Shown one piece after another: positions 1-10,720 of a stretch of 64,000 nucleotides of DNA. Source of the stretch: Pleurodeles waltl (Eukaryota; Chordata; Amphibia; Caudata; Salamandridae); contig NC_090440.1 of assembly GCF_031143425.1 (NCBI RefSeq), positions 1,269,621,123-1,269,685,122 on the forward strand, in the 5' to 3' direction. The notes below the pieces were generated by a model. It was not told where the DNA came from, made no database searches, and saw only the letters and a program-made list of their open reading frames with translations. Both the position numbers and the translations under genes were made by a program. How positions within the stretch are numbered: the stretch's first letter is position 1; each line of letters begins with the position of its first letter.

Positions 1-427
1 AGTGCTACTTTCATTTCACTTTTTTTTGTAATTAACCAATTCCTCTCGGGCCAGTAAATGCAAATAAATGGCTTCAGTACCATTTGCTAACCTCATACAT
101 ATGTGTGCCTAGAAAACGATGCAGGCACTGCATCTGTGGCATCACACTTTTTAAAAACTTTTTTCCTTTTTTTTCAGCCATGCATGCACAGTATTTTTCC
201 GATGCTGTACAGCATCATAAAATGGCAAAGGCAATATGTTCCACTGGTGTGACATATTGACTTTGTCAATGCTTGTTGATTCAACTAGCAGGGCAGTTGT
301 TCTTCCACCCTGCTGACAGAGTTTAGATCAGTCATACCTGCCAAGAGAGTTCTGCAGTGTAAGCTTCTTCCCTTACTATTGAGTTGTCTGTGGTTCATGA
401 TAACATGGGACTATGCCGATTAGATAT
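1..427. other. No recognisable feature
   Basis: AT-rich sequence with no long open frame and no repeat that I recognise. It ends at the TTA target duplication (428-430) of the first MITE. Confidence 0.5.
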
Positions 428-430
428 TTA

Positions 431-1349
431 GGGCCATATTTATACTTTTTGACGCAAAACTGCGCTATCGCAGTTTTGCGTCAAAAAAATTAGCGCCGGC
501 TAACGCCATTCTGAAGCGCCACGCGGGCGCCGTATTTATTGAATGGCGTTAGCCGGCGCTAGCAGACCGGCGCTGCCTGGTGTGCGTGGAAAAAAACCAC
601 GTACACCAGGCAGCGCCGGCGTTGGGGAAAATGGCGTTAGGGCGTCTTAAAATGGGGCAAGTCAGGTAGAGGCAAAAAAATCGCCTCCACCCGATTTGCG
701 CCATTTTTAACGACGCCCAGACGCCATTTACATGACTCCTGTCTTAGTAAAGACAGGAGTCATGCCCCCTTGCCCAATGGCCATGCCCAGGGGACTTATG
801 TCCCCTGGGCATGGTCATTGGGCATTGTGGCATGTAGGGGGGCACAAATCAGGCCCCCCTATGCCCAAAAAAAAAAAAAAAAAATTAATTATACTTACCT
901 GAACTTACCTGAATGTCCCTGGGATGGGTCCCTCCATCCTTGGGTGTCCTCCTGGGGTGGGCAAGGGTGGCAGGGGGGGTCCCTGGGGGCATGGGAGGGC
1001 AGCTGTGGGCTGATTTTGAGCCCACAGGTCCCTTAACGCCTGCCCTGACCCAGGCGTTAAAAAGAGGAGCAAATGCGGGGTTTTTTGCCCCGCCCACTCC
1101 CGGGCGTCATTTTTGCCCGGGAGTATAAATACGACGCATTTGCGTCGCAGTCATTTTTCTAGACGGGAACGCCTACTTTGCATCTCATTAACGCAAGGAA
1201 GGCGTTCACGCAAAAAAATGACGCTCATTCCTCATATTTTGGCGCTAGACGCGTCTAACGCCAAAGTATAAATATGGCGTTAGTTTTGCGCCGAATTTGC
1301 GTCGAAAAAAACGCGCAAATTCGGCGCAAACGGAGTATAAATATGCCCC
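431..1349. mobile_element. MITE, Harbinger-like, 919 bp, TTA target duplication
   Basis: The left end GGGCCATATTTATACT is inverted at the right end (GTATAAATATGCCCC). TTA flanks both sides (428-430 and 1350-1352), which fits the 3-bp target duplications of PIF/Harbinger elements. The interior is a chain of nearly perfect hairpins: about 450-488, 491-560, 567-620, 733-765 and 772-830. No transposase is encoded. The short open frames inside it read hairpin or G-rich sequence and are not credible proteins. A 5'-truncated relative lies at 3211-3800. Confidence 0.85.
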
Positions 1350-1352
1350 TTA

Positions 1353-2300
1353 ATTTCCCTTAGCAGGCTGGAAGGTGCGACCTATTTAATTAATCATCAT
1401 TGTGCCAGGTTGCTAGTGAACCTGCGCTGGTGCTACGTGACAGAGCTCCAGGAGGAGGGATAAGGTGTTAAGCCCAAAACAGAAGAAAGAGTTCCTGATC
1501 CTGAGAAAGCATTCATAATTCCACAAAGGATGAGCAGATTCTCAATAGGTAAGAAGCCACTGCTATTTGGGAGGAGCGGCCTCTATTGTTAGGCAGCAGT
1601 TAAAGGAGCAGGACATGAGATGCACAATAGAGTGCAATGGAGATTTGTGGTTCGAAAGAAGCATAGGCAAGAGTGAGAATCACTAACACAGGCCTCAGCA
1701 GAACATAGGAAATGGAACTAAATGTGAGAGTCCAGGGCTTTGTGTCAGCAGATGGGACAAGGGTGGTCAAGCTTTCTTCTTTGGCTTGACAACCTGCTCT
1801 AATTTCAGTCCAGTAAATGCAGCAGTACTGCAATGCATGGCGGGCAGTAAATACCTGAAGAGCAGATCCGGCCTCTCAACAGGCATTCACTAACCCACCA
1901 CTTACTGGTATTTAAACCATTTGCTCATCCATGCCATTTTGAGCAGAGTGGGAGCCGGGCAGAGGAAAGCTATGGGGGGGTCTGAGGTTTGCTGCCAGAG
2001 AGCTGTTAAAATGGTGGCTGCACCACAAAGGAATGACTGCTAGAAAGTGAGAAGGAAAATGTGTTACACTTTGTTACACTGCACGCTGATGTTGGAGTTG
2101 CAGCACAGGCATACAGTACATCTCTTCTGCCACAGCAGCATAGATGTGGCTTTCCCAGCCATCTCCTTGTTTTTGCTTCACCATCGTGCTTCAATCTGGA
2201 GTCAAAAGGGAGAAGCTGGGGCACGGGTTTAAGCTGGGCTGTATGGAAAGATGCTAAAATGGAAGCTAGGTCAAGCTGATAGCTTTGACTTTCAGACAAA
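1353..2300. other. Unassigned intervening sequence
   Basis: No convincing protein, RNA gene or repeat was recognised. The open frames here are below 100 codons and match no family I know. Confidence 0.5.
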
Positions 2301-2785
2301 GGGCCAGATTTAAAAGGGCCTAGCGCCTCTTAGCGCCACACTTGCGCCATTTTGTTATACGCTAAAATGGTGTTAAGGAGGCCATTCTCCTTCACAATAT
2401 TTCCAAAGTGACACAATACTTGCATTGCACTACTTTGTAACCTCTTGCACCACATTATGCCTGCACCAGGCATAATATATGCAAGGTGGGTATTCCCCCA
2501 CAGGGAAGCCTGTAAAAATGGTGCAGTGAAATTTGCAACATTTCTCTGAGCCACTTTTAGCGTAATTTTTAATGCCTGCTCAGGGCAGGCATTAACATGC
2601 GACACCCGTTACTTTCATTAGGCTTCCCTTTACTTTGTAGGATTAGCGCTGCAATTTATGGCGCTGATCCTGCAAAGTACAACAATAGTGTCATACATTC
2701 TGACTACGGTGCACACATGGTGTTGTTGGAGGGGTGCGAGAAAAGTGGCGCATCAAAGCTGCTACACCTAAATGTTTCTTGTTAG
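2301..2785. mobile_element. MITE of the GGGSCAGATTTAAGA family
   Basis: Begins GGGCCAGATTTAAAAG and contains the family hallmarks: an inverted GCATAATG-type pair (about 2456-2475), a CCTGCTCAGGGCAGGC palindrome (about 2573-2590) and a TACTTTGTAGGATTAGCGC stretch. The right end is eroded. Better preserved relatives with clear target duplications lie at 9466, 15115 and 16058. Non-coding. Confidence 0.65.
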
Positions 2786-2825
2786 CTGATACTAGTAAAT
2801 TCTGCTGTTAATCAATAGTCAGTGT

Positions 2826-3075
2826 TATGGTGTGTGTCTTTGTGTGTGTGTGTGTCTGTATGTGTTTGAGAGAGAGAGAGAATGAGGATACTATTTTTTG
2901 TATGTTCAAATACACAAAATGCAGTGTGCTGATACCAGAACTGATGGACAGCCCTATTATAATGTGGCCTGAAGCCAGCTATACCACATTAGCCAATAGT
3001 ATCCTCTTTCGATTCATGTATGTGTGTGTATGTTGTGTTATGTGGTGCGTGGTTTGTGTTATGTGATGTGTGTGC
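2826..3075. repeat. GT-rich microsatellite patches
   Basis: An impure (GT)n tract followed by (GA)n occupies about 2826-2882. A second impure TGTG/TATGTG patch lies at about 3017-3075. They produce a short repetitive frame that is not coding. Confidence 0.85.
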
Positions 3076-3210
3076 ACGCATTGTTTGTTGTTGGGTATGT
3101 GTTATGGCATGAGCTCTCACCAGACACCTAAGGCTGTTTGTAGGTAAGATCTCAAAAGGAACCTTTGGCTATGGCAATGTGGAGGAAATATTAGAGTTGA
3201 ATTGTTTTCT

Positions 3211-3800
3211 CTTAGCAAAGACAGGAGTCATGCCTCCTTGCCCAATGGCCATGTCCAGGGGACTTCTGTCCCCTGTGCATGGTCATTGGGCATAGTGGCA
3301 TGTAGGGGGCCACCCAAAAAAATAAAAAAAAATACTTACCTGAACTTACCTTAATGTCCCTGGGATGGGTCCCTCCAGCCTTGGGTGTCCTCCTGGGGTG
3401 GGCAAGGGTGACAGGGGGTGTCCCTGGGAGCATTGGGGGGCACCTCTGGGCTCCTTCAGAGCCCCCAGGTCCCTTAACGCCTGCCTTTTCCAGGCGCTAA
3501 AAAACTGCGCAAAAGCGGCCGTACGTCATTTTTTTTGACCCGCCCACTCCCGGGCGTGCATTTTGCCCAGGAGTGTAAATATGGCGCACATGCCTCGGAG
3601 TCAATTTTTTAGACGGGAACGCCTACCTTGCATGTCATTAACGCAAAGTAGGTGTCCACGCTAAAAAATGACGCAAACTCCATGGACTTTGCCGCTAGAC
3701 GCATCTAACGCCAAAGTATAAATATGGAGTTAGTTTTGCGCCGGAATTGCGTCAAAAAAAACAACGAAATTCCGGCGCAAACAGAGTATAAATATGCCCC
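3211..3800. mobile_element. 5'-truncated copy of the 431-1349 MITE
   Basis: Starts abruptly inside the GACAGGAGTCATGCC hairpin and then follows the 431-1349 element with moderate divergence to the same right end (GTATAAATATGCCCC, 3786-3800). The left third, including the left terminal repeat, is missing. Non-coding. Confidence 0.8.
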
Positions 3801-3803
3801 TTT

Positions 3804-4224
3804 ATCTCATATAATCCTCAAAGCCCGTTTACATATAAATCAATGAACCCACTTTACAGCATGTATACTTAAAATAAGTATAAGAAACATTAAAAAAAAT
3901 TAAGAATTCTAAAACACAATAGTTAATTAGGTGAATCATACAAGGCTCAGAGGAACTCAGATTCAGACAACAGGGAGTGCTGGAGATAAATTGGGTTTAG
4001 CCATTTACACCGGAATAAGACAAGAGATGGGCTTACAAATAAGACATGGATTAAATCTTGAGTTTCGGCAAGGCAAAAATATTGCACTCTTTGGCTGTAC
4101 CGTGCCATTTTGCCAGTAGCGTATTCAAAGGGAGCAAACCCTAGCAAAGCAGCATCCAAAAGCGCCTAACTTTGTGTGGGATGTTCCATGTAATATAGAG
4201 TTGTGTTTTTTTATTGCTAGGGAA
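3804..4224. other. No recognisable feature
   Basis: AT-rich spacer between a MITE and the 3' end of the LINE on the other strand. Nothing supportable was seen. Confidence 0.5.
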
Positions 4225-4234
4225 TTTGCTAACT

Positions 4235-5800
4235 TCATAAAATAACTTTTTTTTCACGACTCTCAAGGTCTGGCTGAAAACTAATTGCCCACGTTGCATG
4301 CTTCAAGCTAGCTTTCAAATGCACAGGATATAATTCCAGAACCAGGTTTTGGTCCAGCTCCAACCTTTCAAGAGCATAAGAGAAGTTCTTACAAAAGGAG
4401 TATTTGGCCTTACTCTTATCTAAGAAGAGTTCTTTCCTTAGTGCAGATCCTATGGTGTTTTCCTCACTCCTTATAAGCGAATCAGCCAAACGTATAACCC
4501 CTTCTAATCCTTGAAAAGTATGCACTTCGAAGCCCCATTTCAAGCCTTAAGGTCACCACCAAAACAGCAGTGTTAACATACAAGAGTTTTCTAAGGATTT
4601 TTCCTTCAGACTGATCCAGGAACCCCCATTTACAGATATCTGTGAATTCCACACCATACAGAAGGAACGCAGGGATTTTAACTCAATATATTAATAAAAG
4701 GCCCCTAGACCCCTTGCCTGACAGTTGGCCTTCGATTTATTAGAGGCAATGTGAGCAACATCACTAAGGTTCCCACAAACTATTTTCCATAAAAAAGGAT
4801 ATGATTTCACAGTTCCCAGTTTTTGCATTCCCAATGACCATTGGAAGTTGGGGAATGTCATCTTTTTTTCTCCCAGAAAGCAGAGAACCTAGCTTTTTGA
4901 GGCGGTAATCTTAAAAAAAATGGGACTCTGAGTATTTTGACAGGAACTGGAGATGATTCTGTAAACCTTTGGGAGTTAGATAAAAAATGATGATGTCATC
5001 AGCGTATACCAGAAAACATATTGGGTACCCACCTAATTGCGGGGGAAAGCCCTTGCTCTGAGACAGGGAAGAAGGAAGATCAGATATATAAGGAAAAAAG
5101 CAAGGGCGCCAGTAGGCAACCTTGCTGTAGTTCATTCAGAGTGAGTATATCGGATAGACCTTTATCACCCCCTAGAAGGATTCTACACCAAGTATTAGAG
5201 TGGAGAGCTATTATTAACTCTAAGAGAAAATAAGGCATCCCCATGCTGGCCAACGTTTTCCATAACAGATGTCTGTCCACTTTATCAAATGCAGTGGAAA
5301 AATCAATGAAGGTGGCATATATCACCCTGCCTCTCAGTTTCACATATTTTTCTGAGATAACTTGTAACACGGCAATGTTGTCCAGGGTACTATGATTGCG
5401 CCTAAGCCCAGCTTGTTCCAGGGGAATAAGGTTATTCTCCTCTGCCCAGGAGACAAGTCTAGAAGGCAGACATTTGGTGAATATTTTATCAACTGCATCC
5501 AAGAGGACAGTTTTGATCGCCCTTTTTGTGTAGGGGTACAATAATGCTACCAACCCAGGAGGGAGGAATGCTTCTGGAGAGGCAGCATCTTCTGAAGACC
5601 ACATATAAGATCTTGCTCCACGAACAAATGTCTTGTTTTATTACAGAGATGGGAAGTTCGTCAGGTCCCATTGCAGCAGTGGAACGCATAGAACGGATGG
5701 CAAGATCTATCTCTTTTATTGAAGGAGGGGTGAGAGAGTGCATCCCTTTACTTTTGAAGGCCCAGAACAATTTAATCCCATTTGAAGCATAAAGGAAAGC
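4235..5800 (-). pseudogene. LINE reverse transcriptase domain, frameshifted
   Basis: Frames at 5770-5489, 5604-5080 and 5135-4911 carry consecutive RT blocks. These are GPDELPISVIK and SWVGSIIVPLHKKGD (fingers), FIDFSTAFDKVDR (first catalytic Asp), LQQGCLLAPLLFSLYI and LVYADDIIIF (YADD box, about 5011-4985). The frame at 4543-4235 continues as a Leu-rich C-terminal region. The active-site residues survive, but at least two frame breaks separate the blocks. The duplicate copy stops at 27181, inside this domain's C-terminal side. Confidence 0.88.
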
Positions 5801-6049
5801 AATAAATTCAGATCAGCTGGCTTCTGCTATTGTTGCAGGTGATGATCGAACTCTAGACCCACAACCATCACCCATCAATGCCCAAAAACGCCTTGCCTGA
5901 CCCTTTACTGTGGCTTTCCGGAGCTGGATCCAAAGTCTATCCCCAGATTATTTTGTGAGGCTGGCCTTCAGACGCATCTTTCTCCTTTTTAACAGAGCTA
6001 CCCTGACTTTCCTTTCTCCTGAGTAAACTAAATACTGAGACCTGACCAA

Positions 6050-6990
6050 ATTATGTGTGGTTGGTCGTTCTCTGGACGTTTTTTAACTCTCCGGAGGGAG
6101 AGGTAGTTAACAGCTGCTCCATTAATTTGGAAAATTTCTGCAGCTCCATCCCCTCCCAACTAATCGGGTCAGCAACCACGGATACTAACATCACCGATAC
6201 ACCTGTGACCCTTTTAAAGTTCTGCTGTGTCCTCCCTGTCTTTTTATCAAAGCTCAGAGTTAACTCACCTAACTTCCAAGACTCCGTCAATGGTATGTTT
6301 GTTTCTAGAGTAATAAGAAGCAAGTTGTTGTCGCTATGAGGGGTATATATAATCTCAAGGTCATCCAGTAGACAGTAGGTGGAATAGCCAAGCACCAAAT
6401 AATCTAAAATTGCCCTTCCCCCCGAAGAAATATGTGTGAAAGAAGCGGGAAAATCAGAGGGAGGCCTACAATTATCAATTATGCAATCGTTTTTCTTAAG
6501 AAGGCTGAGGAGAAGTTACCCTCTGTTGGTTTTTATTGAGGGAAGAAAAACGCTAACTGGGATTTGAAGCTTAGCTTCTCTCTCTACGCTTCACACATTT
6601 AGCATAAGGCATGGTTCGATTGTTTGCAATTCAGATCTCCCGCTAGTACTATAAATGGGGGAACTCACTGTCTAATGCATCCTCAAGATAGGCGAAGACC
6701 TTTTGTAACAAGGAATCATGGGCTGCCTCAGGAGGGATATAGACCTTAATTATTAGCAACTGGGTGGATCCTCGAACAGTATTATGCAATTGAATGGTTA
6801 AGGCCATAAAAAGATTACTAGGATCTTTATAGCAAGCATAATCCCACTTAAGTGTATTAGACAGATTAGGTCAGGATTTAACGAGCAAAGATAGGATAGT
6901 TTTTCCCTGCTGAATTTTACCCTTGCTGCGTTCCAGGAAATAATTTTGAGACCTCTGTTAGGTAAAGGTTTGGGGCAGGGTCCTGGGCCA
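6050..6990 (-). pseudogene. LINE endonuclease domain (EEP family), broken
   Basis: Motifs of the exonuclease-endonuclease-phosphatase fold appear in order across shifted frames. They are ISWNAARV with LNPDLICL (about 6960-6870), KVYIPPEA (about 6755-6725), AGDLNC (about 6645-6625) and HSDNNLLLI (about 6340-6315). In the last motif the usual catalytic SDH reads SDN, so a key histidine is changed as well as the frames being broken. In an active LINE this domain nicks the target DNA strand to prime reverse transcription. Decayed here. Confidence 0.75.
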
Positions 6991-7851
6991 CCGCACCTGA
7001 GTTGGGGCACCCGGGAGCCAACCAAATTCATCCAAAACATTAATATCTTTTTGCTTAGGTGCAGATCGTAATTCCTGTAATAACACCCGCCTATCATTCC
7101 CTATTAGGGAGACTTTAAGAGCCTGCAGATCTCTCGATCTAAACACAGTGTGTCCAGTGTATTTAAAATGCTCAGGAGATAGGGGACAATTAAAGACCTG
7201 ATTCACTACCTTATCCCCACGGGCAACAGCGTTACTCAAGAAAGGTACTACTTCAATCCCATGACATTCCAAAAAGTCAGGATTCAAAAGGACCAAGTTT
7301 GCCGAATGCATGTAGCGGAATGTAATTCTAGCCCTAAATCCTGCATTAGAGACCAATAGGGAGACTCGGGCAATGTCATGACTTGAAATACGTTTCAATG
7401 ACCTGGACTCCGAGAAACATCTTAACAGAGTAGATCTGTTTAGGGTTAGGTTTGTATCAAAAATAGGCAACAAGTCTACTATGTGGGTGCCCACGTTATG
7501 ACCTATTAAAGGAGCTCCTTCCCCAGCTGAAGAGACATTATTGTCATTAAGCTTAACCACAGGCCTTGGAGGCGAAAAAGGCATAGCTGTTGGATTCAAA
7601 GCTGAAGGAATTCCCAAGGGAAGGGTGGGAGCCAAATCAGTTTTATGCTCCCTTACTGGCTTCCTGGTGGAAACACTAGGTCGTAACAGGACGTAGAGGA
7701 TATCTCTGGGTGTATTTTTGGGGGGGGCTATCAACTCAGGAAAAAGTACTTTCCTTCTACCTTTCTTATTATTCCAATGATTTGATCTTTTCGATCTTTT
7801 GGTTCTTTTCCCATCTTTAATATAGTCTCTCTTCTATTTTCCTTCTCCCAT
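6958..7851 (-). pseudogene. LINE ORF1 protein gene, nonsense mutation at codon 6
   Basis: The ATG at 7851 opens a frame that is stopped by TAG at codon 6 (7836-7834) and is then open to 6958, about 290 codons. The basic N-terminus (Lys/Arg-rich after the stop) and a conserved-looking C-terminal half fit a LINE ORF1 RNA-binding chaperone. I see no CCHC zinc knuckle and cannot name the fold. The duplicate at 29287-30180 has AAG instead of TAG and is fully open, so the nonsense change is private to this copy or was lost from the other. The endonuclease frame begins just at the end of this frame, as in compact two-ORF LINEs. Confidence 0.7.
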
Positions 7852-8042
7852 GGACAATGGTAGAAACGTATTTTATTAGTTAATAAAAACCATAAAAAAC
7901 ACATCTGAAGGAAGCAGGTACATATATCTATTGACCTAAAATGTACAAGCATTAAAATATAAACAGGAAACACAAAATAGAATGAACCCCTCTTAAATAA
8001 AACAAAGTGAACCCAAGTGCAATATTAGAATCGAAAAACCTA

Positions 8043-8198
8043 GGCCCATATTTATACTATTTTAACTCCGCATTTGCGCCGCTTTTTGACGCAAAAACGA
8101 AGCAAACTTACAAAATGAAATTGCATTTTGTACGTTTGTGCCACATTTGCGCCAAAAAATGACGCAAATGCGGCGCTAAAAAAGTATAAATATGGGCC
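8043..8198. mobile_element. Short palindromic MITE, 156 bp, CTA target duplication
   Basis: The termini GGCCCATATTTATACT and AGTATAAATATGGGCC are perfect inverted repeats, and CTA is duplicated at 8040-8042 and 8199-8201. The interior CGCATTTGCGCC/GGCGC arms pair too, so almost the whole element can fold. It has the same terminal motif as the 431-1349 element. Present at the same site in block B (30372-30527). Confidence 0.9.
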
Positions 8199-8201
8199 CT
8201 A

Positions 8202-8896
8202 TTGTTTTAAGAAGGCTGACGAGATGAACAAAAACTAACACTAGGAAAGGCGGCCTAATATTTAAAGGATGCATTTGAGGTAGACAAGGCCCCTACATCA
8301 CCGATAACTGATGTCTGTGGTGTGAATTCTGGTATTATGAGACTGGACAATTATCTTTTTTGCTTAGGGGGTTTTGAATGAATTTGCTGGGGCCACCAGG
8401 GTTGTAAAGATTCTCAGGAACTGAATTAATCTGGTGCTCAACCTTTCATTACTTGGGTCAAGGGCTGTTATGACAGCCGACCTGCTCCTAGGATGTTAAA
8501 TTAATTTCTCAGTAGTTCCCTTTGCTGGTGTCCCAAAACTGGGCAAACGTAAACTATATGGATTAGGGTCTCCCTAGTCTGATGGCATAATCTACAAACC
8601 TGTCATTGCCATCCTGCCTCTCTTTTCCATTTTGGGAGGAGATCCAGAGTTTGTAAATCTCCCAACCTCATCGGTAGGAGGGCTAATTTAGTTTTTCGTG
8701 CTAGTGTGGCGGATAGGATACAAGGTTCCTTATCCCATGCATACGAATTTAAGATTAACCATCCATGAGATCGGTTTGATAGAACCTCCATGTATTCTAG
8801 CCGGCTTAAAATCTTAGCCGATTTGTTGGCTCCTTTTTTGAAGGCTAACGCTGGTAATGTGCTGCCCCACAAATCACCCAGTTTAAGCCCCAGCAT
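8202..8896 (-). pseudogene. LINE 3' end (ORF2 C-terminus with CCHC-like motif), 5'-truncated
   Basis: A minus-strand frame at 8896-8603 ends in an Arg/Leu-rich segment typical of LINE ORF2 tails. After a frameshift it continues as RLCHQTRETLIHIVYVCP (about 8565-8510), the C-x2-C...H...C motif found at the C-terminus of many LINE ORF2 proteins. It lies upstream of another LINE's ORF1 and in the same orientation, so it is a separate 5'-truncated insertion, possibly of the same family. A 156-bp MITE separates the two. Confidence 0.7.
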
Positions 8897-8900
8897 GACA

Positions 8901-9465
8901 TTCTGAGCAGCATCAACCCTTCAGGATCCCACCTAGATGTGCCTCCTCACAGAAATAGCTGAACCACTACAACAATCAAAGGAAATGTCAGTCAATCACC
9001 TGACTCGCTTCTCCATAGATGAGAATGTCGACAGTGCAGTCAGAATTCACCTGGCTTTCATCTGCTAATGTCTGAAAATTACTTTACAAGGACTGGAATG
9101 TATGAGATGCTTAGGCTGAAACTCTCAAGACAGAATTAGATGCTGAGAAAAAAACACTCTTTATATTGCTGCATCCTCATTTGTATCAACATCAGGCGTT
9201 CTCTTAAATTTTAAAATATGAAACCACAAGAAGGAAGTCCTATCATCTGAGAGTCCACTCTTATTGAATAAGGATATTCTTCCTGAAAGTTTTTCAAAGG
9301 ATATCTTTTGGAGAGAGAAAAGAGGAAAAAAAGGTGTCTCTGTCTTTCCACTCTTTAGTTTAAATGTTTCTGATAGAAGGATGGTGAGATAAAGATTCAG
9401 GTTCTTTAAACTGATATTGCATGAAGAAACTCTCATCTAGTACTGCTGTTTCAGGAAAACACAAA
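8901..9465. other. Unassigned sequence with a 91-codon minus frame
   Basis: A minus frame at 9436-9161 (Ser/Leu/Phe-rich) is retained in both duplicates, which is expected from the duplication alone. No domain was recognised and I do not call it a gene. Confidence 0.4.
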
Positions 9466-9779
9466 GGGGCAGATTTAAGAGCCCCTGGCACCTCCTTTCA
9501 CAACATTAGTGTCATTTTTTTAAAGCTAATGTGGTAAATGAGGCCAAAATCGCCACACCAAATTTACAAAGTGGCACAATGCATGTATTGAACCACTTTG
9601 TAGCCCTTTGCACTACATTATGCCTGCAGCAGGCATAATGGTTGGAAAGGGGGCATTCCCCCATTAAGGAGGGGCAAATAAGTGACTCAAAGAAACCTAA
9701 GAGATTGGTGTTGTTTCTTTCAGCACTTTTAACGCCTGTTAAACACTGAGTGCAGCTCCACTTTTCTTAAATTAGGCCC
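9466..9779. mobile_element. MITE, GGGGCAGATTTAAGA family, 314 bp
   Basis: GGGGCAGATTTAAGAG at the left is matched by an inverted GGGCCTAATTTAAGAA at the right. AAA flanks both ends. Internal palindromes include GCCTGCAGCAGGC (about 9621-9635). Non-coding. The same copy lies in block B at 31795-32108. Confidence 0.8.
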
Positions 9780-9782
9780 AAA

Positions 9783-10720
9783 GTCTGTCTGAAGTGGGTA
9801 TATAGCTCCACAAAGTCAGGCTCCTGGATATAATGAACATTTATTTTTCAGACTCAACCTCCGCAGGATCTGAAACTCTGGATTGTGTATTTGGCAGTTA
9901 TTGAACCTTCAAGGCAGCAGTCACTGGCTTGATTTATCATTTCCTGATGTTCATGTGGAGAAGGGTAAGGTTCTCTCACAGGATCCTCCACCCAGCAATC
10001 TCCACTTTAGGGTCTTTTTTAATGTGTCCCTTTTTAATGAACTCCTTACTTCCTTCTTCCTCAAAGGTCGAGCAATGAAGCCTTAGAAGAAGCAGTCTTC
10101 CCTAATACCGCAAGATAGAAGATGAAACTGCACAAGATTTGAAAAAATTAAAGCCTTCCTTGATTTGTTTTGGAGGAGCAAACACCAAGCAGGTAAGCCC
10201 AACCCAAAGCTTAACTCAAAAGATTGAACATTAAATTGAGTATGTGCAATGAATTAAAAAGAAAACATGCTGGCTTAGCACAGCTGCTACCCTTATTAAA
10301 ATGCCTGACATAGTATCCTAAACAACAGAAGCATGAAAGGACGCACTAATATTGCTTCATGGGCCTCTCATAGTGTAGATAACTTATCAAAAGCTCTAGT
10401 TAAAAGCAATAACTATAAGGAGAATGTGTTAGCTTAAGCTTCAGCCACATTCTCTCATCACTGAAACTGCTTCAAGAAGGAGGATGCTCTGGCTCTGCAA
10501 AGCTGCCACCTATCTCTATAAAGAACCGAAAACAAGAAGGAAGACACGGTGGCTCAGCTTAGCTTTGTTTGCCTGCTACCAATACCTGCACTAAAAATAA
10601 GCTTGGCACAGCCAATAGGTCTCACCCATACAAGAGCTATTGGCTTTGGCAAAGTGTTTTGCCATGTTATACACCAATGTGGCTGCTGTTAAGCATGGCT
10701 AAAAGTTAGTGGCATGAAGT
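9783..10720. other. Spacer with diverged repeats of a GCTGGCTTAGCACAGCTGC-like unit
   Basis: No gene. Similar motifs recur at about 10268 (GGCTTAGCACAGCTGCTACC), 10487 (GGCTCTGCAAAGCTGCCACC) and 10549 (GGCTCAGCTTAGCT...CTGCTACC). Related phrases appear on the far side of the pentamer array at about 13756 and 13888. This suggests an old, diverged tandem repeat into which the array expanded. Confidence 0.45.

Larger units (their letters stand above)
4225..7851 (-). mobile_element. Non-LTR retrotransposon (LINE) with ORF1, EEP endonuclease and reverse transcriptase, decayed
   Basis: Read on the minus strand, the order is ORF1 (7851-6958), an apurinic-type (EEP) endonuclease (about 6990-6050), a reverse transcriptase (about 5770-4911) and a thumb-like C-terminal part (about 4880-4235). 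The order ORF1-EEP-RT places it among the EEP-encoding LINEs. The RT looks nearer the I/Jockey-type lineages than L1, but the clade is unresolved. Several frameshifts break ORF2, so it is inactive. The segment below 4849 exists only here and not in the duplicate at 27 kb, which makes this the parental copy. Confidence 0.85.

Noticed and set aside
431..3800. Small plus and minus frames of 70-90 codons within the MITEs
   Set aside because: They read hairpin arms and G-rich tracts and are not kept between the two related elements.
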